A stretch of DNA of 64,000 nt, taken from positions 211,633-275,632 of the forward strand of contig NZSL01000013.1 in assembly GCA_002696735.1 (NCBI GenBank), given 5' to 3'. The notes beneath the pieces are model-generated. The model was given only the letters and a program-made list of their open reading frames with translations, ran no database searches and was not told where the DNA came from. Made by a program: the position numbers and the translations under genes. How positions within the stretch are numbered: the stretch's first letter is position 1; the number at the start of each line of letters is the position of its first letter. Positions 43,839 through 52,635 of the stretch are shown here, one piece after another. Source of the DNA: Methylophaga sp. Lineage in GTDB: Bacteria > Pseudomonadota > Gammaproteobacteria > Nitrosococcales > Methylophagaceae.

Positions 43839-45125
43839 TTACATCCTTAAAAAAACCACCGCTAAACCGGAGGATAATGATAGTAACATCGGTATCAGTA
43901 CACGTGTGCCCAATCCAACGGTTCCGATGCCAAGAGCCAGACTTGCTTTGAAAAGATTGTTAACCATAGCGGCGATAATAATTGCTAACACTGCAGTAGC
44001 CGCCATTAAATCCTCACGTGCCATGCGGGTCAGGGATAAGGTAATAGCATCCACATCTGTCAGTCCGGAAATAGCAGCCAGTAGAAAGACTCCTGCATCA
44101 CCCATCACATTTTTCAACCATTCGCCGAGCAATAAAATCACTACCAGTAATAAACCAAAAAGCAGAGCAGAGCGTAGTTCCAGTGGATTCTGCCCTTGAG
44201 GCTGACTTACGTTAACTGAGCCGGAGTGTTGCCACCATATCAGTGCAGCTGAGCCATAAAGAAGGCCTCCCATTACGATGACAGGTATCAGCAACTCTTT
44301 CAGCAACGGTGGATAAATCAGTGCAGCATAAAGCAGAATGCGTGGGAACATAGTGCCGCATGCAATGAGGATTCCTGCGGCCAGGAGCGGGCTTAGCTGA
44401 CGTGAGTTTGACTGTCTTGAAAGGCGTGAAAAATGTAAAGTTAGCGCAGTTGATGAGCTGAGACCTGCAAACAGGCTGGTAAACATGATACCGCGTGTCG
44501 AACCACCGAAACGCATAGCAAAATAACCGATGAAACCAATTGCAGCGATGAGCACCACCATCCACCAGATTTCTCTAGGATTGAGTACATCGCCCGGCCC
44601 AAACCCTTCGTTTGGCAATAACGGCAGCACCACCACGGAAATCAGCAGAAGTTTCAGTCCTGCGTCCAGTTCATTGGCTTCCAATGTTTTCAGAAAACGA
44701 TGAATAGATTCTTTGTTATCTAGAATCGTTGCAGTCACAACTGCAGCGGCAGCTGCGATCACAGGTTGTCCGGCAACTACCAGCGCACCAAAGCAAAATG
44801 TCAGTACCTGACCCACCCAACTGGTAATACTGAAATCTTGCTGCTGCCGGTTTTGCATCAAAAACCCGGCAAGTCCGGCCAATGCAACCATAACCAACAA
44901 TATTGCAGGTACCCAGTTACCCAATTCGCGGCCGAGTTGAACTGACAGGCCACCAAGCAAACCAAGGAGCGCGTGCGTGCGAATTCCTGCAACGCGTTGT
45001 CCTGCTGCTTTATCACGGGCGAGCCAACCACGTTGTAATCCGATTAAGGCACCCAGAGCTAGAGCAATACCGAGAGCAAAAAGGTCCTGGCTGACTGCGC
45101 CGAGAAAATCACTCAGTTGGTACAT
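43839..45125 (-). CDS. MgtC/SapB and DUF4010 family membrane protein
   Basis: The 428 residues contain 12 or more hydrophobic helices. The N-terminal third has the MgtC/SapB pattern (LGIALALGALIGLQRGW, RVAGIRTHALLGLLGGL). The remainder is DUF4010 (RFGGSTRGIMFTSLFAGLSSSTALTLHFSR, AAISGLTDVDAITLSL, AMVNNLFKASLALG). Its transport role is unproven. It converges with the phospholipase D-like gene. Confidence 0.85.
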   Translation of the reverse strand: MYQLSDFLGAVSQDLFALGIALALGALIGLQRGWLARDKAAGQRVAGIRTHALLGLLGGLSVQLGRELGNWVPAILLVMVALAGLAGFLMQNRQQQDFSITSWVGQVLTFCFGALVVAGQPVIAAAAAVVTATILDNKESIHRFLKTLEANELDAGLKLLLISVVVLPLLPNEGFGPGDVLNPREIWWMVVLIAAIGFIGYFAMRFGGSTRGIMFTSLFAGLSSSTALTLHFSRLSRQSNSRQLSPLLAAGILIACGTMFPRILLYAALIYPPLLKELLIPVIVMGGLLYGSAALIWWQHSGSVNVSQPQGQNPLELRSALLFGLLLVVILLLGEWLKNVMGDAGVFLLAAISGLTDVDAITLSLTRMAREDLMAATAVLAIIIAAMVNNLFKASLALGIGTVGLGTRVLIPMLLSLSSGLAVVFLRM

Positions 45126-45367
45126 TAAAATAATTCCTGATTAATGACTGACAAGCATTATAAGCATCAGCTGGTACTCTTTAGTAAGCATTGTAATAAT
45201 AATTAACAGTAATTAAAGACCAACGAATCCAAATAAAATCATGGGAATGCAATGCTTAAATTAAGATCCGTAAAATTGATTTACCGACGATAACTTGTCA
45301 GTATAAATCCACAACTTACTTTGTTTCGCTTATTAAGCTAAAGCCTGAGCAACCAAAAGGAGATGTT

Positions 45368-45622
45368 ATGGATATCGACTTTACCGGTGAATATTTGGTT
45401 AATGATCAAGATGTGACGTTTTATGCCATAGTCAATAATCAGACGGTGGCATGTATTGTTTCTACAGCGGCCCTTGATGAGTTGGCTGACCCGGATGATG
45501 AGATGGATGCTGAAACCGTGTTTCTGGAGCATCAATATAAATTTGAAGAGATTGCTGAGGGATTGATCCTCAACCATAAAGTAGTTGATGGCGAACTACA
45601 TATTGATCGGGGTGAGTTGTAA
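45368..45622 (+). CDS. DUF1488-like small protein
   Basis: The 84 residues MDIDFTGEYLVNDQDVTFYAIVNN then VACIVSTAALDEL and a helix FLEHQYKFEEIAEGLI follow the DUF1488 layout (a strand pair, a conserved cysteine and an Arg/Gln-rich helix). Cytosolic and acidic. ATG at 45368 follows AAAAGGAG. No function is known for the family. Confidence 0.7.
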   Translation: MDIDFTGEYLVNDQDVTFYAIVNNQTVACIVSTAALDELADPDDEMDAETVFLEHQYKFEEIAEGLILNHKVVDGELHIDRGEL

Positions 45623-45662
45623 TTATTCTGTTTAACGTTCACTGGCTCCGGGATTATTCGTT

Positions 45663-46283
45663 TTGAAAAAATCTGCCAATTGCCAAGAAGATGATGCGTT
45701 TGCATTGCTGAATGAGGTTCATGGTTGTCGGATTTGTGCTGAGAAGTTGCCGGTTGAGCCACGACCCGTTTTGCAATTTCATCCTGCTGCACGAATTCTG
45801 ATTGCCGGGCAGGCCCCAGGCCGAAAAGTACATGAAAGCGGAATTCCGTTTGATGATGCCAGCGGTGATAGATTGCGAGCCTGGCTTGGCATATCTCGCG
45901 ATGTTTTCTATGACGAACAGCAGGTTGCTATTCTGCCCATGGGATTTTGCTATCCGGGGACAGGTAAGTCAGGTGATTTACCACCCCGACCGGAATGTGC
46001 TCCGACGTGGCGTGACGACTTGCTGTCCAAATTGGAAAATATTCAATTGACCTTGGTGGTTGGCCAATATGCTCAGGCTTATCATTTTGCTGATAATAAA
46101 GCCTCACTCACCGAAAAAGTCTTAGCATGGCATGAACTATGGCCACACGTTGTGCCTTTGCCACATCCAAGTCCGCGCAATAATCGCTGGTTGAAAAACA
46201 ATCCATGGTTTGAACAAACGTTATTACCGGATTTACGTCATCGGGTGGCCGAAGTTTTATCCTACTCGCAAGAGGCTACATAA
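45663..46283 (+). CDS. Uracil-DNA-glycosylase superfamily protein
   Basis: The 206 residues contain ARILIAGQAPGRKVHESGIPFDDASGDRLRAWLG, the motif-I loop of family 4/5-like glycosylases; ILPMGFCYPG; TLVVGQYAQAYH; and motif II VVPLPHPSPRNNRWLKNNPWF with the catalytic-region histidine. The N-terminal CRICAEKL could contribute to an Fe-S site, but a full set of four cysteines is not clear. Probably base-excision repair or a divergent relative. It uses a TTG start with a weak ribosome-binding site. Confidence 0.82.
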   Translation: MKKSANCQEDDAFALLNEVHGCRICAEKLPVEPRPVLQFHPAARILIAGQAPGRKVHESGIPFDDASGDRLRAWLGISRDVFYDEQQVAILPMGFCYPGTGKSGDLPPRPECAPTWRDDLLSKLENIQLTLVVGQYAQAYHFADNKASLTEKVLAWHELWPHVVPLPHPSPRNNRWLKNNPWFEQTLLPDLRHRVAEVLSYSQEAT

Positions 46284-46402
46284 GCTGGTCGTGGGGGAAA
46301 TGCAAAACGACATAATTGAATGTTATATATAGTCGAGAATCGACGATTTTATATATGAATTTGCAGATTTCTGCATGCTCCGGTTCTATTTAAGAGGTAA
46401 AG

Positions 46403-46678
46403 ATGATGAAATCGCTACCAGACAATGTTGTTGCATATAAACGCACGCCGGAATTTGATGAGAGCTCTATCCCCACCGGTTTACTGAACAATCACCAAAC
46501 CAAGGAGGGCGTATGGGGAAAGATTGTGGTTGTAAGTGGAAAATTGCTTTATACCATTCAGGATCCATTCGAAGAAATCCTGTTGGATTCAGATAAATAT
46601 GGTGTGGTGGAGCCCGCTGTTTTGCATCAGGTAAAACCGATTGGGCATGTCGATTTTTTTGTCGAGTTTTACCAGTAA
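46403..46678 (+). CDS. DUF1971 (TehB-like cupin) protein
   Basis: The 91 residues LPDNVVAYKRTPEFDESSIPTGLL, KEGVWGKIVVVSGKLLYTI and VVEPAVLHQVKPIGHVDFFVEFYQ match the DUF1971 domain, a small cupin-like domain also fused to TehB tellurite-resistance methyltransferases. Histidines (NNHQT, VLHQV) may bind metal. ATG at 46403 or 46406, with AGAGG upstream. It stands alone, without tehB. Confidence 0.85.
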   Translation: MMKSLPDNVVAYKRTPEFDESSIPTGLLNNHQTKEGVWGKIVVVSGKLLYTIQDPFEEILLDSDKYGVVEPAVLHQVKPIGHVDFFVEFYQ

Positions 46679-46777
46679 TGAGTATTACAAGTCCCTTTAA
46701 CCAAAATTATTGTCGGCAAGATCGCATAACAGCGGATAATTGGTTGGTACTAGGGTTTATTAATTGGAGACAACAAA

Positions 46778-47098
46778 ATGAAAATACTGGCATTAGTGGT
46801 AAGTCTGTCAGCTGCATTAGTCCTCACCGGCTGTGCGGTGAAAACTTCCGGTGTTAAAAAAGTTGGCCCTGATACCTATACGGTTTCAGCTGACCATCTG
46901 AATGCCTCCACGGCAAAAGCTTCTGTTCTTGAACAAGCTGGTGAGTATTGCGTCAGTCAGGGAAAAGAGCTACTGGTCACTAAAACCCTGAAACGGCAAA
47001 AGGTGAAATATTTTTATGATGTAACTTTCCTGTGTCTGGATGAAGGTGACCCACGGTTGGTAAGTCCGGAATACGAAACTACGGTTGAGCCGAGATAA
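46778..47098 (+). CDS. Small outer-membrane-type lipoprotein
   Basis: The 106 residues begin with a lipoprotein signal ending at lipobox LTGC (Cys19). The mature protein has GVKKVGPDTYTVSADHLNAS, AGEYCVSQGKELLVTKTLKRQ and DVTFLCLDEGD, with two cysteines that may form a disulfide. Similar short lipoproteins with a VGPDTYTVS motif are common and uncharacterised. The ribosome-binding site TGGAG is at 46764-46768. Confidence 0.75.
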   Translation: MKILALVVSLSAALVLTGCAVKTSGVKKVGPDTYTVSADHLNASTAKASVLEQAGEYCVSQGKELLVTKTLKRQKVKYFYDVTFLCLDEGDPRLVSPEYETTVEPR

Positions 47099-47118
47099 TC
47101 ACGGCTATTCGTCATTAA

Positions 47119-47153
47119 CAAATCCGGCAGATCGAATCGTTCTGTCGGGTTTG
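47119..47153 (+). terminator. Probable terminator after the lipoprotein gene
   Basis: Arms of 13 nt (47119-47131 and 47141-47153) pair completely if two G-U pairs are allowed, with a 9-nt loop. The T run is poor. Confidence 0.5.
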
Positions 47154-47382
47154 GTATGAAAGAGGTTAGATAGCAATCAGCCTCATTTTGCTCTATGGTT
47201 AACACAATGAAGTGATGTATTTGCCTCCGCATTTCTTGCGTCCATTTTCCCTCGCTTGATATACCCTGTTTTGCTTAAGCGTCGTTGATAAACCGCAAAA
47301 ACTTTTCCGATACTTTAGCGCTGAATGTACTGACCGTGACGTGGTTATTTACAGCTCAATAAACTTTTAATGGAGAACTAGA

Positions 47383-47679
47383 ATGATCGTAACGTTTAGC
47401 ACCAAGGCTTATGCCGATATCACCATGTTTGGTGATGTGGCCAAAGATATGTTGAAGATTATGGGGCATAGCGGCACCATTCCAGGCGCCTTTCAGCCGC
47501 AGGACTTACCATCGGCTTTATCAAAACTGCAAACAGCGGTTGATTCCAGTAAAGCAGCTGAGCAGGATCCTCAAGATGGTGAATTTAAACCGGGCCTGTC
47601 ACAAAGAGCATTACCGTTAATTAATCTGTTAAACGCAGCAATTGATGCCAATGCCGATGTTATGTGGGAAGGTAAATAA
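47383..47679 (+). CDS. DUF1840 family protein
   Basis: The 98 residues MIVTFSTKAYADITMFGDVAKDML, MGHSGTIPGAF and RALPLINLLNAA are the DUF1840 pattern, a small cytosolic protein of unknown function found across Beta- and Gammaproteobacteria. The start follows TGGAGAA. It lies 154 bp before the antiporter gene. Confidence 0.85.
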   Translation: MIVTFSTKAYADITMFGDVAKDMLKIMGHSGTIPGAFQPQDLPSALSKLQTAVDSSKAAEQDPQDGEFKPGLSQRALPLINLLNAAIDANADVMWEGK

Positions 47680-47833
47680 AACTATTCACAATTTTCTGGA
47701 TTAACGCACCTTAACCTGTCAGAACGGACGAAACGAATAAGATCAATAGGCCCTGATATTTTGTGCGGTATGATTAACCTTTATTCGATATAACGATTGG
47801 CTTTAAATCAGCCAGCAGACGGGGAGTCATATC

Positions 47834-49408
47834 GTGGAACCGGCTTATTTTATTTATGCTTTTGCAGGTGGATTGCTGGCGATGATTTTACGCCTGCCAC
47901 CACTGGCAGGATTTCTTACCGCCGGTTTTTTACTCAACTATTCGGGTTATGAGCTAACACCAACGCTTGAGGCCATCGCCAGTCTTGGTGTGACCTTATT
48001 ATTGTTTACCATTGGACTTAAGCTCAATATTCGCACCTTATTGCAATCTGAAGTATGGGGAGTGGCAAGCTTACATATCACCCTCTCAAGTCTGTTATTT
48101 GTAGGAATCCTCGGCTTACTCAAGTTCGGTGGTATTTTGCTGATGCAATCTACCGACTGGACAGCGATAGTGATTCTGGCCTTTGCCTTGTCATTTTCCA
48201 GTACGGTGTTTGCCGTTAAAGTCCTCGAAGAGCGCAGTGAAACCCAATCGTTTTATGGCCGCGTAGCGATTGGTATTCTGATCATGCAGGATATTTTTGC
48301 AGTGATTTTTCTCTCTGCCACTACGGGCACGATGCCGTCAGTTTGGGCTTTAGGTCTGTTTTTACTGATTCCGGCTGCCCCTTTTTTAAGACAATTACTG
48401 GATCGCCTTGGACATGGCGAAATGCAGGTATTGTTCGGCTTTGTGCTGGCACTGGTGGTAGGTTATAAGCTGTTTGAAATGGTGGGCTTAAAAGGTGATT
48501 TGGGTGCATTGATTATGGGTGTTTTGCTGGCACCGCATAAAACATCAGCCAATCTGGCGCGTTCTTTATTCAATATTAAAGAGTTGTTTCTGGTCGGCTT
48601 TTTTCTATCGATTGGTCTGACCGCTTTACCCAGTTGGGAGCATGTTGGGCTGGCGTTGCTGTTATTAGTGCTGTTGCCGTTGAAAACCTTGTTGTTTGTG
48701 CTCATGTTCCCACGGTTCAGGTTGCGTATCCGTACCTCGGTGTTAACCTCACTCACCCTGACCAATTATTCGGAATTTGGTCTGATTGTGGCTGCATTGG
48801 CGATGTCTGAGGGCTGGCTCAGCAATGATTGGATGGTGATACTTTCTTTATCTGTTGCCACGAGCTTTGTAGTGTCAGCCATTTTGAACAACTACAACGA
48901 GCGGATATATCAGCTAAGCAAGTGCCGATTAACAGAGGTGCCGACAGACCAGTTACATTTGCATGATAAACCAATTGAATTGAATTCAACTCAGGTAGTT
49001 ATTTTGGGAATGGGTAAGATCGGTCGTGGGGCGTATCAGCGTTTGCAGCAAAAATACGGCTTAAAAGTACTCGGTGTTGATAATGATCAAAATAAAATCA
49101 GTCGTTTAAATGAGCGATTCAGGATCGTGGAAGGCGATGCTGTTGACTCCGACTTTTGGAATAAATTGCTGATGAGCGATCAGATACAACTGGTGGTACT
49201 GGCCATGCCGCATCATGCCGGTAATGTGTATGCGCTTAAACAACTGAGAGGACGTGACTTTAAAGGCCATGTTGCAGCCATTGTGGAATATCCCGATGAA
49301 GTTGAGCGTCTGAAGAATCTCGGTGCTGATGAAGTATTTGAAGTCTATGAAGGCGCAGGTTTATCGCTGGCGGATCAGGCAATGCAGAGGATTGAGATTA
49401 AAGACTAA
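47834..49408 (+). CDS. Cation/proton antiporter (CPA2) with TrkA-N domain
   Basis: The 524 residues have about 12 hydrophobic segments (1-350) with GVTLLLFTIGLKLN, ALSFSSTVFAVKVLEERSE and IGILIMQDIFAVIF, as in Kef/YbaL-type transporters. A cytosolic Rossmann TrkA-N domain (VVILGMGKIGRGAYQRLQQ) is followed by a short regulatory tail. Potassium or sodium exchange is likely; the exact ion is unclear. GTG start with GGGGAG (47821-47826) seven bases upstream. Confidence 0.9.
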   Translation: MEPAYFIYAFAGGLLAMILRLPPLAGFLTAGFLLNYSGYELTPTLEAIASLGVTLLLFTIGLKLNIRTLLQSEVWGVASLHITLSSLLFVGILGLLKFGGILLMQSTDWTAIVILAFALSFSSTVFAVKVLEERSETQSFYGRVAIGILIMQDIFAVIFLSATTGTMPSVWALGLFLLIPAAPFLRQLLDRLGHGEMQVLFGFVLALVVGYKLFEMVGLKGDLGALIMGVLLAPHKTSANLARSLFNIKELFLVGFFLSIGLTALPSWEHVGLALLLLVLLPLKTLLFVLMFPRFRLRIRTSVLTSLTLTNYSEFGLIVAALAMSEGWLSNDWMVILSLSVATSFVVSAILNNYNERIYQLSKCRLTEVPTDQLHLHDKPIELNSTQVVILGMGKIGRGAYQRLQQKYGLKVLGVDNDQNKISRLNERFRIVEGDAVDSDFWNKLLMSDQIQLVVLAMPHHAGNVYALKQLRGRDFKGHVAAIVEYPDEVERLKNLGADEVFEVYEGAGLSLADQAMQRIEIKD

Positions 49409-49419
49409 TTTGGACTTGT

Positions 49420-49439
49420 GGGCTGCTTAAAAGCAGCCC
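49420..49439. terminator. Hairpin between convergent antiporter and ycaO genes
   Basis: Perfect 8-bp stem GGGCTGCT/AGCAGCCC with loop TAAA, centred between two converging stops. T runs are short on both strands, so it is a weak bidirectional terminator. Confidence 0.65.
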
Positions 49440-49460
49440 TGCCATTTTAAAGATTTTTCT

Positions 49461-51203
49461 CTATTTCCAATTTGACCGTTTGGCTTGCTGGAGTTTTTCA
49501 TAGCCTGCCAATAACGCATTATGTCGTTCAAACCCTTCCAGGCTGAGGCCGGGGCAATGCAGATTGTGGAATAGTTTTTCACCTTCGACGATTTGAATGC
49601 CATCATCGACATTTTGCTGACCATACATTAATGCCAGGCCTTTGGTGTATTCAGCGTAATCACGTTCATCATCCCATTTGATTTCCAGCAGTGCTTTCAG
49701 ACAACGGTAAAATAAAATATTCTGCTCGCTGCCCTGATCCAAAGCCAGACACCAGTCAATCCAGTCAATTGCTTCTTCATCTTCCAATGCCAGATAGAGC
49801 ATGGCTTTGAGTTCGCCAAGACGAATATCTGCCCATAAAGTGCCGGGATCTGCGGCCAGCCCGATAAACGGTGCGACGGGAGTTTGATCGTTATAACCGC
49901 CTTCATCCAGGCGATCCAGAATATCCTGCCATTGTTCCGGGTCACCATCTTTCAGAGTCAGGAAATCCTCGCGGAATAACGCGCCTTCGTTATTGTTTTC
50001 CCACACCAGTTCATCAACGGGATAAATATCCGACATGCCCGGCACCAGAATCCGGCAGGCGTAAACATCAAGGTGACTGTAATCGGCAATGTAGATATCA
50101 AATCCAAGTTGATGGATTTTATCGGTCAGGAATTTGAATTCATCAGCGGTGGCATCATCATAATCCCAGTCGAAGAAATCATAGTCCGGTGTTTCACGGA
50201 AAAAGTCGTTAGAGATATAACCGCTGGAATCGATAAAGTGCATTTCCAGATTGGCGGGGGAAGCGACTTCATCGAGATCAAATGTTGGTGGGTGGAAAAC
50301 ATCCAGCTGATCCAGACCGCGTCCCTGTAATAGCTCTGTGACAGTCCGTTCCAGCGCCACTTCAAAACTTGGATGTGCCCCAAACGAGGCAAATACTGAC
50401 CCGTCTTTAGGATTAATCAGTGTGACGGACATTACCGGAAATTGACCGTCCAGAGAGGCATCGGCCACTTTTAAGTGATAGCCATGATCACGCAGTTCCT
50501 GTAATGCCTGTTGGATTTTTGGATAACGGTTTAATACTTCATCCGGTACTTCGGGCAGACAGATACCTTCAGCAATAATTTTGTTTTTCACATAGCGTTC
50601 AAAGACTTCGGATAAGCCTTGAACACGGGCTTCATTCTGGGTATTACCGGCCGACATACCATTGCTGACGTAAATATTGCCGATAAGGTTGACTGGAATA
50701 TAACGAACTTCGCCATCACCAAGGCGCTGATAAGGCACTGCACAGATACCGCGTTCGCCATCGCCGGAATTGGTGTCAAACAACATATCTGGCGTCAGTT
50801 CATTTTCCGGATCAAAATATTTCCACAGGCTTTCATCCATCAAGCCCTCAGGCATTTCATCACCATCCATATCAAACCAGCGTTCGTTGGGATAATGCAC
50901 AAATTCACTATTGCTATGATGTTCGCCCAGATAGAAGTCGGCAAAGAAATAATTGCAGCTGAGCCGTTCGAAATATTCACCCAACGCACTGGCAAGGCAG
51001 GATTTTTCGCTGCTGCCTTTGCCATTGGTAAACATCAAAGGACAGGTTTTATCACGGATATGGACTGAATAAACATTGCTGACCGGGTTAAGCCAGGATG
51101 CTTCTTCGATATCAAAACCAAACGACTTTAGTTTGGCCTGCATGGTGGCGATACTGGTTTCCAGATCGCTGTCTTTGCCTTTGATAAATGTTTGCTCAGT
51201 CAT
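49461..51203 (-). CDS. ycaO: YcaO protein (ATP-dependent cyclodehydratase-fold, E. coli YcaO type)
   Basis: The 580 residues align by eye with E. coli YcaO along the whole length: MTEQTFIKGKDSDLE, SWLNPVSNVYSVHIRD, ALGEYFERLSCNYFFADF, SAGNTQNEARVQGLSEVFERYVK (ATP-binding glutamates and arginine), SFGAHPSFEVALERTVTELLQGRGL, and a C-terminal TPR-like region after residue 410. In E. coli it assists RimO in methylthiolation of ribosomal protein S12. No peptide substrate, E1-like partner or dehydrogenase is nearby, so an RiPP pathway is not suggested. Confidence 0.94.
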   Translation of the reverse strand: MTEQTFIKGKDSDLETSIATMQAKLKSFGFDIEEASWLNPVSNVYSVHIRDKTCPLMFTNGKGSSEKSCLASALGEYFERLSCNYFFADFYLGEHHSNSEFVHYPNERWFDMDGDEMPEGLMDESLWKYFDPENELTPDMLFDTNSGDGERGICAVPYQRLGDGEVRYIPVNLIGNIYVSNGMSAGNTQNEARVQGLSEVFERYVKNKIIAEGICLPEVPDEVLNRYPKIQQALQELRDHGYHLKVADASLDGQFPVMSVTLINPKDGSVFASFGAHPSFEVALERTVTELLQGRGLDQLDVFHPPTFDLDEVASPANLEMHFIDSSGYISNDFFRETPDYDFFDWDYDDATADEFKFLTDKIHQLGFDIYIADYSHLDVYACRILVPGMSDIYPVDELVWENNNEGALFREDFLTLKDGDPEQWQDILDRLDEGGYNDQTPVAPFIGLAADPGTLWADIRLGELKAMLYLALEDEEAIDWIDWCLALDQGSEQNILFYRCLKALLEIKWDDERDYAEYTKGLALMYGQQNVDDGIQIVEGEKLFHNLHCPGLSLEGFERHNALLAGYEKLQQAKRSNWK

Positions 51204-51220
51204 GGTGGATTCTCACTTGG

Positions 51221-51247
51221 ATAAAAAAGCCCCCAATAACGGGGGCT
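51221..51247 (-). terminator. Intrinsic terminator upstream of ycaO
   Basis: Read on the minus strand, AGCCCCC pairs with GGGGGCT (arms 51241-51247 and 51228-51234) around a 6-nt loop and is followed by TTTTTTAT. It ends transcription from the DUF3185 gene and isolates ycaO. Confidence 0.85.
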
Positions 51248-51342
51248 CTTTCAATTAGCCGATTTAGAATCACATCTTAACAGTTCGACACATTTAGATT
51301 CTGACTAGTTGTCTGGAGGTCAAACGTATAAGACGAATCGAT

Positions 51343-51546
51343 TTATTTGCGACCCAGAGCCAAAAAGCCACCGACGACTACCGCAACCGCGCCACCGATG
51401 ATGTACCACATGGTTTCATCAGTAAAACGACCGGTGAATGTTTCGGTCACTTGATCGCCTAATGACTGAGAAGCATTAAAACCAAATACCAACAAGATAA
51501 TGCCGATAACTACTAAAATTATGCCTAAAAGCTTTTGACTTCCCAT
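51343..51546 (-). CDS. DUF3185 small membrane protein
   Basis: The 67 residues have two hydrophobic helices (about 6-27 and 46-63). MGSQKLLGIILVVIGIILLVFGFNASQSL and FTDETMWYIIGGAVAVVVG match DUF3185. Function unknown. A GGAGAG ribosome-binding site precedes the ATG. It lies 29 bp downstream of the GlcG/HbpS gene on the same strand, so co-expression is likely. Confidence 0.85.
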   Translation of the reverse strand: MGSQKLLGIILVVIGIILLVFGFNASQSLGDQVTETFTGRFTDETMWYIIGGAVAVVVGGFLALGRK

Positions 51547-51575
51547 GTTCTCTCTCCTGTTAATTATTTATTTTT

Positions 51576-52010
51576 TTAAGTTCTCCATGGGTGTTCTGGT
51601 AAATCGCAAACGCCGATTGTTTCAACGCCTGCACGTGCAACCAGGTCATCATTTTCAACCGAGCTACCGCTTACTCCAATCGCACCCGACATAAATCCTT
51701 CGTCATCAACGATTGGCACACCGCCGGGAAAGGTAATCATGCCATCATTTGAATGTTCGATGCCATATAAAGGCTGACCCGGTTGAGATAATTGACCGAT
51801 TTCACCACTGGGCATACCAAAATACACTGCAGTCCGGGCTTTTTTGATAGCAATATCAATACTGCCAACCCAGGCATCATCCATACGATAGAATGCTTTC
51901 AACGCGCCACCGGAGTCAACTACAGCAATACACATACGGGTGTCAGTTGATTCAGCTTTTTTGAGGGCGCCATCAATCGCTTTTTTAGCCGCTTCTGAAG
52001 TAACGTGCAT
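51576..52010 (-). CDS. GlcG/HbpS family protein
   Basis: The 144 residues [54 protein letters not shown] and [20 protein letters not shown] match the GlcG/HbpS family. Members include the extracellular haem-degrading HbpS of Streptomyces and GlcG of glycolate loci, while most are of unknown function. No signal peptide here, so cytosolic. AAGGAG lies before the ATG. Confidence 0.9.
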   Translation of the reverse strand: MHVTSEAAKKAIDGALKKAESTDTRMCIAVVDSGGALKAFYRMDDAWVGSIDIAIKKARTAVYFGMPSGEIGQLSQPGQPLYGIEHSNDGMITFPGGVPIVDDEGFMSGAIGVSGSSVENDDLVARAGVETIGVCDLPEHPWRT

Positions 52011-52225
52011 GGTTATCTCCTTAATTGAGTTGCTGGATCAGAAACTGTTGAAAAAGTATTTTTTCACCAACACTATTTCATAGAGAAAATAGGACCCAGA
52101 CAGGGATTAAGATTTATATTGAAACCTTAAATTTTAATAGATGCCTTTCCACTGTAAGCGGACTCGATATAAACGCAATAACATAAGTCAAAACCATTCA
52201 TAGCCTTTGAGCGAAGGATAAGCGT

Positions 52226-52537
52226 ATGAAACACTTTTCAATACTATTGACGCTAATGATGAGTGCATTTACAAGTCAGGTATTTGCTGAAGACAGCCAG
52301 TTGACCCAACAGCAACTTGATGAGGCCTGTGAAACAGCAAGGCTGGAGAAGTTAACGCCTATCCGGGAAAAATATGCTGACCAATGTGTTGCTGAATGGG
52401 ATCGCAGCCAGCAATATTGTGACCGGTTTTATAGTGATTACGGCAATGCCGGGGGAGAAGCTCCAGTTTTATTTTACGATTTGCCAGAATGCGAGAAAGC
52501 CTGGAATTACCGGCGAAGATATCGCAGTGCAGATTAA
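52226..52537 (+). CDS. Exported four-cysteine protein of unknown function
   Basis: Not recognised. The 103 residues start with a signal peptide (about 1-22, ending VFA). The mature part has four cysteines (DEACETA, ADQCVAEW, QQYCDRFY, LPECEKAW), which could form two disulfides in a small helical periplasmic protein. A GCGAAGGATAAG ribosome-binding region lies upstream. Confidence 0.7.
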   Translation: MKHFSILLTLMMSAFTSQVFAEDSQLTQQQLDEACETARLEKLTPIREKYADQCVAEWDRSQQYCDRFYSDYGNAGGEAPVLFYDLPECEKAWNYRRRYRSAD

Positions 52538-52635
52538 AGCCAATTTAAAGGAACACCTGGTATAACGAATTGGTTAAACAGTTTTGTATGACAGCCTGTA
52601 ATATTTAGCGCAATTTATTAGTTCAGGGAATCAGA

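Noticed and set aside
49461..51203. YcaO as the core of a RiPP (azoline peptide) cluster
   Set aside because: It matches the E. coli housekeeping YcaO along its length and has no precursor peptide, E1-like partner, dehydrogenase or exporter beside it.
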